Assembly (NCBI GenBank): GCA_042408665.1
Contig: JBHOQW010000175.1
Location: 39,526-103,525 of the forward strand
DNA: 64,000 nt
Origin: CAUJGQ01 sp042408665
Lineage (GTDB): Bacteria; Chloroflexota; Dehalococcoidia; CAUJGQ01
Direction: 5' to 3'
Part shown: in pieces, positions 42,222 to 50,279 of the stretch
Numbering within the stretch: position 1 is the first letter of the stretch
How the letters are laid out: every line of letters begins with the position of its first letter
Notes under the pieces: generated by a model
Seen by the model: only the letters and a program-made list of their open reading frames with translations
Told to the model about the DNA's origin: nothing
The model's database searches: none
Position numbers and translations under genes: made by a program

Positions 42222-43160
42222 ATGCTGTACCACAGTATTCTGGACATGATCGGCAACACCCCGCTGGTCGAGCTGCCGCGCATGACACCCAACCCGGCGG
42301 TGCAGATCTACGCCAAGCTGGAGGGGCAGAACCCCACCGGCTCGGTCAAGGACCGCATCGCCAAGTACATGATCGAGGCGGCCGAGAAGAGCGGGGCGCT
42401 GACGCCGGATAAGATCATCCTCGAGCCCACCTCCGGCAACACCGGCATCGGCCTGGCCATGATCGGCCGGCTCAAGGGCTACAAGGTGATGGTGGTCATG
42501 CCGGAGAGCGTCTCCGAGGAGCGCTCCCAGCTCCTGCGCGCCTACGGCGCCGAGATCGTCTACTCGGACGGCAAGAAGGGCTCCAACGGCGCCATCCAGG
42601 TGGCACAGCAGCTCGTGGCGGAGGCGCCGCACCGCTTCTACATGCCGTACCAGTACGGCAACGAGATGAACCCCCGCGCCCACTACGAGACCACCGGGCC
42701 GGAGATCGTGCGCGACCTCCCCGACCTGGACGTGTTCGTGGCCGGGCTGGGCACCGGCGGCACGCTCACCGGCACCGGCCGCTTCTTGAAGGAGTACAAC
42801 CCCAAGATCAAGGTCATCGCCACCGTGCCCCACCCGGGGGATCTCGTCCAGGGACTGCGCAGCCTGGAAGAGGGGTTCATCCCACCAGTGCTGGACGAGA
42901 GCATCCTGGACGGCCGCGTGGTGGTGGACAGCCGCACCTCCTTCGCCGCCACCAAGGAGCTGACCCAGAAAGAGGGCATCTTCGCCGGTATCTCCTCCGG
43001 TGCCGCCATCCGCACGGCGCAGCGCGTGGCGGCGCGCATGGAGCGGGGCAAGATCGTGGTGCTGCTGGCCGACGGCGGCTGGAAGTACCTGTCCACCAAC
43101 CTTTGGACCAAGGAGTACGAGGACCTGCCCGAGGATATCGAGAGCAAAGTGTGGTGGTAA
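42222..43160 (+). CDS. cysM: CysM-like cysteine synthase (protein-thiocarboxylate-dependent type)
   Basis: A 312-residue PLP enzyme of the cysteine-synthase superfamily. Lys43 (NPTGSVKDR) and the TSGNTG loop are present. Unlike the cysK product, it has the HYETTGPEI and LADGGWKYLST segments and an aromatic C-terminus (ESKVWW) that closely recall M. tuberculosis CysM, which uses O-phosphoserine and CysO-thiocarboxylate. That substrate use is inferred from these similarities and the adjacent carrier genes. CGGAGGAGCGC precedes the ATG. Confidence 0.9.
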   Translation: MLYHSILDMIGNTPLVELPRMTPNPAVQIYAKLEGQNPTGSVKDRIAKYMIEAAEKSGALTPDKIILEPTSGNTGIGLAMIGRLKGYKVMVVMPESVSEERSQLLRAYGAEIVYSDGKKGSNGAIQVAQQLVAEAPHRFYMPYQYGNEMNPRAHYETTGPEIVRDLPDLDVFVAGLGTGGTLTGTGRFLKEYNPKIKVIATVPHPGDLVQGLRSLEEGFIPPVLDESILDGRVVVDSRTSFAATKELTQKEGIFAGISSGAAIRTAQRVAARMERGKIVVLLADGGWKYLSTNLWTKEYEDLPEDIESKVWW

Positions 43161-43175
43161 CGGGAGGAGAACACC

Positions 43176-43198
43176 GGGGCGGGCCGCCGGCCCGCCCC
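43176..43198. terminator. Bidirectional terminator-like hairpin
   Basis: A perfect 10-bp stem (GGGGCGGGCC / GGCCCGCCCC, loop GCC) lies between the convergent cysM-like and sufE genes. No T-run is present. Confidence 0.6.
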
Positions 43199-43211
43199 GC
43201 TCGCTTGTCCC

Positions 43212-43664
43212 TTACGCGCGCTGCGCCGCCCGTTCGCGGGCGAAGTGTTTGACCATCGACACGATCCCCATGAGCCCCTGCCCTTTGCCCATGGAGATCT
43301 CCTTGCCGAAGATCGTGAACACGATGTCCGACGGCACCTCGGCCACCTGCTCCAGGGGTTGGCCGGAGCAGGTCTCGTCCAGGATGACGGACATCGCCCG
43401 CGCGGACAACCCCTGCGGGTTCTCCACCGCAAACCAGTACTTGAGCGTGCCGTCCGGCAGGTCCTCCGCCCACACGTAGGCCTCCGACTCGCAATGCGGC
43501 ACGCGGTGCTCTTCGGGGAAGGGGCGGGTCGCGATCCGCTCCGGCACCTGCACCGCCGGGAAGCGGTCCGCCAGCTCGATGAGCAGCGCCGCCCGCTCGT
43601 TGCGGTCGGTGATGAAGGCGAAGTCCTCCAGCAGTTCCGCCAGTTTCTCCGGAGACGTGGTCAT
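43212..43664 (-). CDS. sufE: SufE-family sulfur acceptor
   Basis: A 150-residue SufE protein that takes persulfide sulfur from a sulfurtransferase or desulfurase on Cys58 (VPHCESEAYVW, usually GCQS). The fold length and the C-terminal helices fit. It begins 5 bases after the sulfurtransferase gene ends, a pairing also known from actinobacteria. Together they could deliver sulfur to the carriers or to Fe-S assembly. No sufS/sufB genes are in the window. Confidence 0.9.
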   Translation of the reverse strand: MTTSPEKLAELLEDFAFITDRNERAALLIELADRFPAVQVPERIATRPFPEEHRVPHCESEAYVWAEDLPDGTLKYWFAVENPQGLSARAMSVILDETCSGQPLEQVAEVPSDIVFTIFGKEISMGKGQGLMGIVSMVKHFARERAAQRA

Positions 43665-43669
43665 CACCG

Positions 43670-44557
43670 TTACCGCTCGATCGGCACGCCGACCAGGTTG
43701 CCCCACTCGGTCCAGGAGCCGTCGTAGTTGCGCACGTGCGGGTAACCGAGCAGGTAGGTGAGCACGAACCAGGTGTGGCTGCTGCGCTCACCGATGCGGC
43801 AGTAGGCGATGATGTCGTCGTCCGGCTTCAGCCCCTGCTCCTGCTCGTAGATGGCGCGCAGCTCCGCCGCCGACTTGAAGGTGCCGTCCTCCGGGTTGAT
43901 CGCCCGCGCCCAGGGCACGTTCTTGGCGCCGGGGATGTGCCCACCGCGCAGCGCGCCCTCGTTCGGGTACTCCGGCATGTGCAGGCGCTCGCCGGTGTAC
44001 TCCTGCGGGCTGCGCACGTCCACCAGCGGCTTTCGCGCCTGCACGTGCGCCAGCACCTGGTCACGGAAGGCACGGATCTTGGTGTCGTCTCGCTCCGGCG
44101 CCCGGTACTGCGTGGGCGGGTAGCTGGGCACCTCGCGCGTCATGGGCCGCCCCTCCTTCTCCCACTTCAGGCGGCCGCCGTCCATGACCTTGGCGTTGGT
44201 GTGCCCAAAGAGCTGGAAGACCCAGAAGGCGTAGCAGGCCCACCAGTTGTTCTTGTCGCCGTAGAAGACCACCGTGGTCTCCGGCGTCACCCCGATGCGC
44301 GACATGAGCCTCTCAAAGCCCTCGCGATTCAGGTAGTCGCGCCGGATCGGGTCGTTCAAATCCGCCGTCCAGTCCACCTGCACGGCGCCGGGGATGTGCC
44401 CCGAGGCGTACAACAGCGTGTCCTCATCGGACTCGATGATGCGCACGTTCGGGTCGTTCAGGTGCTCGGCCACCCACTGGGTGGAGACCAGCACCTCCGG
44501 ATGCGCGTAGCCCCGCCCGGCGATCGCCGGGTCGATCTGGGTCGTGGGACTGGTCAT
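43670..44557 (-). CDS. Thiosulfate/3-mercaptopyruvate sulfurtransferase (two rhodanese domains)
   Basis: A 295-residue tandem rhodanese. The N-terminal domain is inactive-looking (the catalytic position lacks Cys, in GDKNNWW); the C-terminal domain has Cys253 in the loop YCRIGERSSH, a form seen in SseA-type enzymes. It would transfer sulfur from thiosulfate or mercaptopyruvate to an acceptor, probably the adjacent SufE or the MoeB/carrier system. GGAGGGTAGGACCACG precedes the chosen ATG. Confidence 0.92.
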   Translation of the reverse strand: MTSPTTQIDPAIAGRGYAHPEVLVSTQWVAEHLNDPNVRIIESDEDTLLYASGHIPGAVQVDWTADLNDPIRRDYLNREGFERLMSRIGVTPETTVVFYGDKNNWWACYAFWVFQLFGHTNAKVMDGGRLKWEKEGRPMTREVPSYPPTQYRAPERDDTKIRAFRDQVLAHVQARKPLVDVRSPQEYTGERLHMPEYPNEGALRGGHIPGAKNVPWARAINPEDGTFKSAAELRAIYEQEQGLKPDDDIIAYCRIGERSSHTWFVLTYLLGYPHVRNYDGSWTEWGNLVGVPIER

Positions 44558-44673
44558 CGTGGTCCTACCCTCCATCTCCGGCCCATGCGCCGGATGTTCT
44601 CTCACCCAAGCCGTTCACCCGGCGCCCACGGACATCCGCCGACGCCGGGCAAAAGTTGAGTAACACACTCTTG

Positions 44674-44679
44674 ATTATA
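44674..44679 (-). promoter_or_regulatory. -10 box of the sulfurtransferase-sufE operon
   Basis: TATAAT on the minus strand is in an AT-rich patch that stands out from the GC-rich surroundings. The predicted leader of about 110 bases starts with GAGTGTGTTACTC, a small inverted repeat (44658-44670). Confidence 0.55.
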
Positions 44680-44729
44680 AACGATCCGGCGCGCAGCGGC
44701 AGATGGGCGCGGACGGAGCGGGGCGCGGG

Positions 44730-45290
44730 TTAGTACCAGTCGCGCTCGACGATGGTGCCGGCGTGCCGGGCGAGCACCAGCAGCACGATCTCGTCTTCGT
44801 CGGTGAAGGGCTCGCCGCCGTTGCGGTCGGTGACGTAGAGGCTGCCGCGCACCTGGCCGTGGGCGAAGATGGGCACCCCCAACATGGTCTTCATCCGCGG
44901 GTGCTTGGGCGGGAAGCCAAAGGCATTGGGCGCCTTGTCCAGGTCCGTGTAGCGCACGGGCTTGCCGTCCGTGCGCAGGCGCCCCAGCGGGCCGTGCCCC
45001 TGTGGCGGCACCTTCAGCCCGCGGAGCTGCGCCTTCGTCAGGCCGCTGGTCACGAACCCCTCGGTGCGATCGTGCTCGTCGGTGACGGCCAGGGCGGCGT
45101 ACTTGGCGCACGTCATCTCCCGTGCCAGGTCCACCAGTTGCTGGAGCGCGTCCAGCGGCGTGCGCGGCCGCGGCCCGCGCACAAGCTCAGCCAGACGCAG
45201 GAGCGCGCGATACTCCGGGTCCGCCGGCGGCGTCGGTTGCGACCGTGGCGCGAGCTCCGGGACAACCTGGGTCTGCTGTCGTGCACTCAC
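44730..45290 (-). CDS. GAF-domain protein
   Basis: A 186-residue protein with a proline-rich N-terminal 30 residues and one GAF domain (about 45-186). The ALAVTDEHDRTEGFVTSGL strand region and MLGVPIFAHGQVRGSLYVTDR are typical of GAF sensors linked to LuxR or PP2C proteins, but no output domain is fused. The GTG start is placed exactly 6 bases after TATGCT, so the transcript is probably leaderless. The ligand is unknown. Confidence 0.85.
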   Translation of the reverse strand: MSARQQTQVVPELAPRSQPTPPADPEYRALLRLAELVRGPRPRTPLDALQQLVDLAREMTCAKYAALAVTDEHDRTEGFVTSGLTKAQLRGLKVPPQGHGPLGRLRTDGKPVRYTDLDKAPNAFGFPPKHPRMKTMLGVPIFAHGQVRGSLYVTDRNGGEPFTDEDEIVLLVLARHAGTIVERDWY

Positions 45291-45296
45291 GGGTCC

Positions 45297-45302
45297 AGCA
45301 TA
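45297..45302 (-). promoter_or_regulatory. -10 box of the GAF gene, likely leaderless
   Basis: TATGCT on the minus strand is followed by 6 bases and the GTG start codon, with no ribosome binding site between. Confidence 0.45.
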
Positions 45303-45352
45303 CCCGGGGGGCACGCCGTGCGCCAGCGCAGCTGGCGCTCGCGGCCACCCGA

Positions 45353-45832
45353 CTACGTGCGCTCTGGCCCTCGCCGTGGGGGGATTACCAGCACCGGCAC
45401 TGGGCTGTGGTGGATGACGTTCTCGGTCACGTTGCCGAACACCAGTCGCCCCAGCGGGCCGTGGCCGTGGGCGGCCATCACGATCAGGTCGGCGCCCTCA
45501 CGGCGGACCGCGTCCACCACACCGCGCCCCTCTTCACCCTGACCGACAACGGTGGACACCTGCAATCCCTGGGCGGCCAGGTCTTCGGCCACCGCGGTGA
45601 TGTAGCCGCGGGCGGCCGTCTCCCGGGCGCTCACCTCGGCGGCGATCAGCGTCGGATCGGTCATAGCGCCGCTGGCGATATCGGCTGCCAGCGCCAGGGT
45701 GGCGTCGCGCGTGGGCACCACGTCCACCAGCACCAGCGCCGCACCGAACCGGCGGGCCAGCTCCACGGCGTAGGGCAGTGCCGCGGCCGCCGCGTCGGAG
45801 CCGTCCAGGGGGACCACGATCTTCCGGAACAT
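45353..45832 (-). CDS. Universal stress protein (UspA family)
   Basis: A 159-residue single UspA domain. It starts with KIVVPLDGSDAAAAAL, has the VDVV strand, and ends with the nucleotide-loop region MAAHGHGPLGRLVFGNVTENVIHHSPVPVLVI. The glycine pattern resembles ATP-binding members, although the last G-S pair is G-N. AAGGAGTGGCAC precedes the ATG. A TATATA patch at 45888-45897 serves as a possible -10 region for this gene and for the divergent Vps62-like gene. Confidence 0.93.
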   Translation of the reverse strand: MFRKIVVPLDGSDAAAAALPYAVELARRFGAALVLVDVVPTRDATLALAADIASGAMTDPTLIAAEVSARETAARGYITAVAEDLAAQGLQVSTVVGQGEEGRGVVDAVRREGADLIVMAAHGHGPLGRLVFGNVTENVIHHSPVPVLVIPPRRGPERT

Positions 45833-45945
45833 GTGCCACTCCTTGCCCGGGGCGCCGGTGGGCGCTTGCGCCTGCAGCGCAGACCGCGATATATACCGTC
45901 ACGAGTTGTAGCAACGCCGGGCACTCGGCGCCACCGGCGCGTTCC

Positions 45946-47439
45946 ATGCGGCTGCCCCGCCAGCGCCTGCTCTCGCTCTGTATCGTACTCCTCCTGGGTG
46001 CGCCCGCGGTGTGGTGGCTGCGCGCGCACGCCGAGCGGGGCGCCCCCCTCATGCCGACGATCCGCGCCCTCACCGCGCGCACCTGCCCCGACCAGGAGCG
46101 GCTGGCCCGCCGCTACGCCCCGGCGCTGGCTCTGGCGCCGGACGACCAGGCGCCACGCACCGTGGAGCTGTTCCTGGACCGGGCGGTGCTGGTCTACCAG
46201 GACGGTGACCGCGCCGCGCAGGAAGCGCCGGTCAGTCCCGCGCGACTGGCGCAACTGGCGAACCGGCCGGAAGCGTTCCTGGCCCTGCCGCCGCCGGTCG
46301 ACGATGCCGCCGCACAGCGCCGCCTGTACGAGCGGACGGTGGCCGCGGACCGCAGCGGCCGCTACGCCGTCACCGCCTACGCCAGCGTGCACTGCGACGC
46401 CAATACCAGCGGGCTCGCCGGCCACACGGTGGTGCAATACTGGCTGTTTTACATGTACAACGACGGCTGGAACAAGCACGAAGGCGACTGGGAGCTGATC
46501 CAGATCGTGCTCGGCCCGGACGGCAAACCGCAGTTTGCCGCCTACGCTCAGCACAACTCCTACACCTGGCGCGACTGGAGCGAGGTGCTGGTGGAGCCAC
46601 GGGTAAACGAGCGGGGCGAGCTGGAGGAACACCCGCACGTGTACGTGGCCCGCGGCTCGCACGCCAGCTACTTCCAGTACGCGCCCGGCGGCTACGGCGG
46701 CGATGTGGTGGTGGACGCGCAGGAGTTCGTCATCCCTCAGGTGCGGCTGCTGCCGCCGCCCGACCAGGCCGAGCCCGCCACATTCGGCTGGCTGCGCTTT
46801 CCGGGCGCCTGGGGCAGCGACGTGCCGCCCGGCAGCGCCTGCCATCGTTGTGAGCGCGGGCCGGTGGGGCCGATGTTCAACAGCGGTGGCCAGAAATGGC
46901 GCGCACCGCTCACCTGGGGCGGACGGCGACTCAACCGGGACGACCTGCTCGCCCACGGCATCGCCCGGGTGCTGGTGCGCGGCACAGGCACCGTCCACTA
47001 TTACGACGCCGACGGCCGCCACACCGGCCCGCTACCAGGCGGGCGCATGGAACGCGCCGCGCCGGGGGTAGCCCACCTGCGGCGTCCCGGCAGCGACGCG
47101 CACATCTTGCTCATCCCCGGGCTCACCCCCACGACACCGGCCCGCCTTGAGTTCGAGGGCGGCACGCTGGGCCACCTGGACGTCCTCATTCCGGACGGTG
47201 GGAGCGGCTTCCGCGTCCAATTTGACGGCATAGCGCTCGGTCCAAGTGGCCGCGCCCGCCTTCTGCTAGGGGTGAAACAACCCGTTCTGGAGATCGATGC
47301 CGACGGAGACGGGCGCTACGAGCGCAGCCTGGCGCCCCTACCCATGCCGGGGGCGCCGCCGCCGGAGGGCGGCCTCTCTCAGCGCCCGTCCCACAACGTC
47401 AGAACCAGCGGCCGGTGCGGGTGGCTCCCACGAGGTTGA
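45946..47439 (+). CDS. Exported Vps62-like domain protein
   Basis: A 497-residue protein with an N-terminal signal or anchor helix (LLSLCIVLLLGAPAVWWL). The middle (about 150-330) resembles the Vps62/DUF946 domain: TVVQYWLFYMYNDGWNKHEG, then DWELIQIVL, then HVYVARGSHASYF. Four cysteines (two in CHRCERG) may form disulfides. The C-terminal third is a beta-rich unknown region. The domain is best known from plants and fungi and its role in bacteria is unknown. The start is the ATG at the signal sequence; upstream in-frame codons overlap the universal stress gene's promoter. Confidence 0.78.
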   Translation: MRLPRQRLLSLCIVLLLGAPAVWWLRAHAERGAPLMPTIRALTARTCPDQERLARRYAPALALAPDDQAPRTVELFLDRAVLVYQDGDRAAQEAPVSPARLAQLANRPEAFLALPPPVDDAAAQRRLYERTVAADRSGRYAVTAYASVHCDANTSGLAGHTVVQYWLFYMYNDGWNKHEGDWELIQIVLGPDGKPQFAAYAQHNSYTWRDWSEVLVEPRVNERGELEEHPHVYVARGSHASYFQYAPGGYGGDVVVDAQEFVIPQVRLLPPPDQAEPATFGWLRFPGAWGSDVPPGSACHRCERGPVGPMFNSGGQKWRAPLTWGGRRLNRDDLLAHGIARVLVRGTGTVHYYDADGRHTGPLPGGRMERAAPGVAHLRRPGSDAHILLIPGLTPTTPARLEFEGGTLGHLDVLIPDGGSGFRVQFDGIALGPSGRARLLLGVKQPVLEIDADGDGRYERSLAPLPMPGAPPPEGGLSQRPSHNVRTSGRCGWLPRG

Positions 47440-47560
47440 TCACCAGCACCACCAGGGCGGCAACCAACAACAGCCAGATGAACGCGCCCCAGTTGACCGC
47501 GTAGCCGACCAGCCAGAGCACCAACAACACAAGAAAGATCAGCCAAAACAGCGACGTCAT
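47399..47560 (-). CDS. Lmo0937/DUF5670-like tiny membrane protein (53 aa)
   Basis: A 53-residue protein with two hydrophobic helices joined by a short VNWG turn and ending in TRTGRWF, the general layout of the small lmo0937-type membrane family. GGGAGGAATCAC before the ATG is a good ribosome binding site. Its end overlaps the end of the Vps62-like gene on the other strand by 41 bases. Confidence 0.75.
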   Translation of the reverse strand: MTSLFWLIFLVLLVLWLVGYAVNWGAFIWLLLVAALVVLVINLVGATRTGRWF

Positions 47561-47672
47561 GTGATTCCTCCCGCTGCGCCCCGGCGGCGCCGGGGCCGTC
47601 CTCCATCATTCCCAGCCCGGACAAGGCATCGATCAGGTCTCGGCGCCGAACCGCGGGCATCGGCAGGGCCGA

Positions 47673-47780
47673 TTACGTCTCGCGATTGAAGCAACGCAGG
47701 CACACGCAGCCCCCGCCCGTGACGGGCGTCACTACGTCATCAAGCTCAGTCTCGAAGCGACAGATCACGCAGATCCGCAT
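47673..47780 (-). CDS. Very small CxxC/CxCxxC zinc protein (35 aa)
   Basis: A 35-residue protein, MRICVICRFETELDD at the start and GGGCVCLRCFNRET at the end. The two cysteine groups should bind zinc. Similar tiny CICLRC-type proteins are, to my memory, common in Chloroflexota and actinobacteria. GAGGGGGGTGT precedes the ATG. It lies just downstream of a 20-bp hairpin that follows another zinc-ribbon gene. Confidence 0.72.
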   Translation of the reverse strand: MRICVICRFETELDDVVTPVTGGGCVCLRCFNRET

Positions 47781-47803
47781 ACACCCCCCTCAGCCGCGGT
47801 TCC

Positions 47804-47847
47804 GCCGGCAGCGGCCCGTGCCGGTCGCGGCACGGGCCGCTGCCGGC
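47804..47847 (-). terminator. 20-bp perfect hairpin between small zinc genes
   Basis: Arms of 20 bases (47804-47823 and 47828-47847) pair perfectly around GTCG, directly after the stop codon of the 56-residue zinc-ribbon gene. It is one of the strongest hairpins in the window; the U-tract is missing. Confidence 0.7.
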
Positions 47848-48018
47848 CTACGACCGGACCACGACCCGCGCCGGCACGGGCGCGGCGCGGAGGCGGGACA
47901 GGATCATGGCGCGCTCCTGCGGACGCGGCTCGCAGCCGCACTGGATGCAGGTTAATTCGCTGTCCGCCCCACCGATGAGGTCGCCACGACAGCGTGGACA
48001 CGATTTGAGCAGCAACAT
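47848..48018 (-). CDS. Small zinc-ribbon protein (56 aa)
   Basis: A 56-residue protein with CPRC (residues 8-11) and CIQCGC (24-29), a short zinc ribbon, then a basic helix. GGAGGAGAACGCCG precedes the ATG. The 339 bases upstream (48019-48357) contain no gene that I can support. Confidence 0.75.
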   Translation of the reverse strand: MLLLKSCPRCRGDLIGGADSELTCIQCGCEPRPQERAMILSRLRAAPVPARVVVRS

Positions 48019-48357
48019 CGGCGTTCTCCTCCGCGATTGGGATGACAGGCGCGGCGGGCGTCGCCCGCTTTCGACTCTAGGCGTGCCCGGTCGGCGCCAC
48101 ATCACCGGATCGCCGTAGCGTGCCGGCGGTGCTGCTACTCCGCCGTTACAGCCTCACCGCGTCGCTGCTACCCCGATCGGTGACGAGGACCCGCCCACCG
48201 TGGCCACGCCCCGCATCGCGGTAACCAGGTTGCCCGCAAGGGAAGGGCCTTTGGCCCGTCTCCGGCATGCTGAGGCGGTGATCAGACGGCCAACGGTGGG
48301 GCTAGCCGTACCGCAGGGGTACCCGGCTCGATTAGCGCACCGTGGGCGCAGATGCGG
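48019..48357. other. Intergenic region without a recognisable gene
   Basis: No open frame with coding character, tRNA or known riboswitch is seen. The region has several short inverted repeats, such as GGTAACC-AGGTTGCC near 48220, and could hold a leader or small RNA. Confidence 0.4.
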
Positions 48358-49305
48358 TCAGCGGGTGGGTTCCTCCCGCCGGTCCGGCGGCGCCCAGCGC
48401 AGAAGGTCGTCGTCCGCGTCGGGCGGCGCCGCGCGCTCCGCGCCGTCGGGAAGGACGGCCGAGGCGGGCGGTGGCGTCGTCGGTTGGCGGGCTTGCGGCT
48501 CTTCCGGATGGGGCACGGGCTCCCAGGGCCGTATCGGCACCCCAGGGGGCCGCTCCGCATCTTCCACCACCGACGACGTGAGGGCGGGCAGGCGTGCGTG
48601 TTCGGCCACAAAGCGGCGCAGGCGGCCGTCCCGCACCAGGCGGCCATCGCTCAGCTCCTCCACCCGGCCGGCCAGCTCCATCACCAACCGGTCGTGCGTG
48701 CTGGCGATAATGGTGATGCCCTCGGCGCGGGCCAGGTCGCGCAGCAGCGTGAAAATGGTAAGCGCCGTGGTCGAGTCGAGCTCGCCGGTGGGCTCGTCCG
48801 CCAGGATGAGGCGCGGCTGGATGACGAGCGCGCGGGCGATGGCCACCCGCTGTTGCTCGCCGCCGGACAGCTCGTACGGCCGATGCTGCGCCCGCCGGCC
48901 CAGGCCGACCATGTCCAGCGCCCGTCGCACCCGCCGCGCCCGCTCCGCCCGCCCGATGCCGGCGATGCGCAGCGGCAACTCGACGTTCTCGTAGGCCGAG
49001 AGCAACGGCAGCAGTCCGAACGACTGGAAGACGAACCCCAGGGTGCGCCGGCGCAGTTCCAGCAGCTCCCGTTCGCCCATCGCGGGCACGCTGCGCTCGT
49101 CGATGAGCACGTCGCCCGCCGTGGGACGGTCCAGACCGGCGATGATGTTGAGCAGGGTCGTCTTGCCCGAGCCGGAGCGGCCGATGAGCGCCAGAAACTC
49201 CCCCGGCGCCACCTCCAGGCTCACGCCGCGCAGCGCCCAGACCTCCTCGGCCCCCAAGCGGAAGCAGCGGCTCACGTCCTTGACCGTCACCCGGGCCCCG
49301 GCCAT
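48358..49305 (-). CDS. MacB/LolD-type ABC ATPase (1 of 2)
   Basis: A 315-residue ATPase with Walker A GRSGSGKTT, signature LSGGEQQR, Walker B LILADEPTGELD and the H-loop (ASTHD). The LADEPTGELD form marks the LolD/MacB family, which powers mechanotransmission or lipoprotein/peptide export. A Pro/Ala-rich acidic tail of about 80 residues follows the ATPase domain. The chosen ATG has GGAGGAGCGTGCCC before it. It is the third gene in a permease-ATPase-ATPase operon. Confidence 0.92.
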   Translation of the reverse strand: MAGARVTVKDVSRCFRLGAEEVWALRGVSLEVAPGEFLALIGRSGSGKTTLLNIIAGLDRPTAGDVLIDERSVPAMGERELLELRRRTLGFVFQSFGLLPLLSAYENVELPLRIAGIGRAERARRVRRALDMVGLGRRAQHRPYELSGGEQQRVAIARALVIQPRLILADEPTGELDSTTALTIFTLLRDLARAEGITIIASTHDRLVMELAGRVEELSDGRLVRDGRLRRFVAEHARLPALTSSVVEDAERPPGVPIRPWEPVPHPEEPQARQPTTPPPASAVLPDGAERAAPPDADDDLLRWAPPDRREEPTR

Positions 49306-49334
49306 GGGCACGCTCCTCCTACCCAAACCCACAC

Positions 49335-50219
49335 TCAGCCTTCCTCGCGCGCGTGGCGGTCCGGCAGCACCTCAATGCGGTCCTCGCCGAGGAGCAGCTT
49401 CGCCCGCTCGGCGATGGACAGCCGTTCCAGATAGGCGCGCGGGATCTGCAGGCGGCCGGCGGCGTCTACCAGCACGTACTCGTCGTGCACGATCTCCGCC
49501 CGACCGGCCCGCATTTCCACGCGGCGAAACATCTCGCTGCTCGTACGACCGTCCCGGATCGTCACTACCCGGTCCACCCGCGCGGCGATGTCCGGGTCGT
49601 GCGTGACGATGACAATCGTCACGTGGTAGCGGCGGTTGAGGGCGCGGAACACCTCGTACACCCGCCCGGCACCGATGGCGTCCAGCTCGCCGGTGGGCTC
49701 GTCCGCCAGGAGCAGCGGCGGGTTGTTGGCCAGCGCCACGGCGATCGACACCCGCTGCTGCTCGCCGCCGGAGAGCTGCGCCGGCCGATGGTGGGCCCGG
49801 TCGGCCAGCTCCACCGCCTCCAGCAGCTCCATCGCCCGCGCCCGTGCCGCGGCCGGCGTCACACCATCCAGGATGAGCGGCACCTCCACATTCTGCAGGG
49901 CGGTGAGATAGGGAATGAGGTTGCGACCGGTTTGCTGCCACACAAACCCCACCTGGCGCCGGCGGTACTCGACCAGGTCGCCGGCCGACATGGTGAGCAG
50001 GTTGCGGCCGCCCACGAACGCTCGCCCGGCAGAGGGGGTGTCCAGGCCGGCGAGGATGTTGAGCAGGGTGGTCTTGCCGGAGCCGGAGGCGCCAACGATC
50101 GCCATCAGCTCGCCGCGTCGAACCTTGAGGTCCAAGCCGCGCAGCGCCACGACCTCCAGCTCGGCCGTCTTGTAAATCTTGAACAGGTCCTCACAGACGA
50201 TGTAGTAGTCGTCGTTCAA
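49335..50219 (-). CDS. MacB/LolD-type ABC ATPase (2 of 2) with AbrB-like tail
   Basis: A 294-residue ATPase: Walker A GASGSGKTT, signature LSGGEQQR and Walker B LLLADEPTGELD. After the ATPase domain, residues about 247-286 (EYVLVDAAGRLQIPRAYLE and on) look like a SpoVT/AbrB swapped-hairpin motif, an unusual attachment. The start is set at TTG because GAGG lies 8 bases before it; an in-frame upstream frame runs into a hairpin region. It lies between the large permease and the other ATPase, so the transporter may use a heterodimer. Confidence 0.88.
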   Translation of the reverse strand: MNDDYYIVCEDLFKIYKTAELEVVALRGLDLKVRRGELMAIVGASGSGKTTLLNILAGLDTPSAGRAFVGGRNLLTMSAGDLVEYRRRQVGFVWQQTGRNLIPYLTALQNVEVPLILDGVTPAAARARAMELLEAVELADRAHHRPAQLSGGEQQRVSIAVALANNPPLLLADEPTGELDAIGAGRVYEVFRALNRRYHVTIVIVTHDPDIAARVDRVVTIRDGRTSSEMFRRVEMRAGRAEIVHDEYVLVDAAGRLQIPRAYLERLSIAERAKLLLGEDRIEVLPDRHAREEG

Positions 50220-50240
50220 CCAAGTATCCTCACACGGATC

Positions 50241-50272
50241 GCGGATTGCGTACTGCGTAGTAGGCAATCCGC
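50241..50272. repeat. Imperfect hairpin with nested repeats
   Basis: GCGGATTGC and GCAATCCGC pair around a 14-base loop that itself contains TAC..GTA complementarity, and GCAATCC is repeated just after. It lies between the large permease gene and its ATPase and may attenuate transcription. Confidence 0.45.
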
Positions 50273-50279
50273 AATCCGT

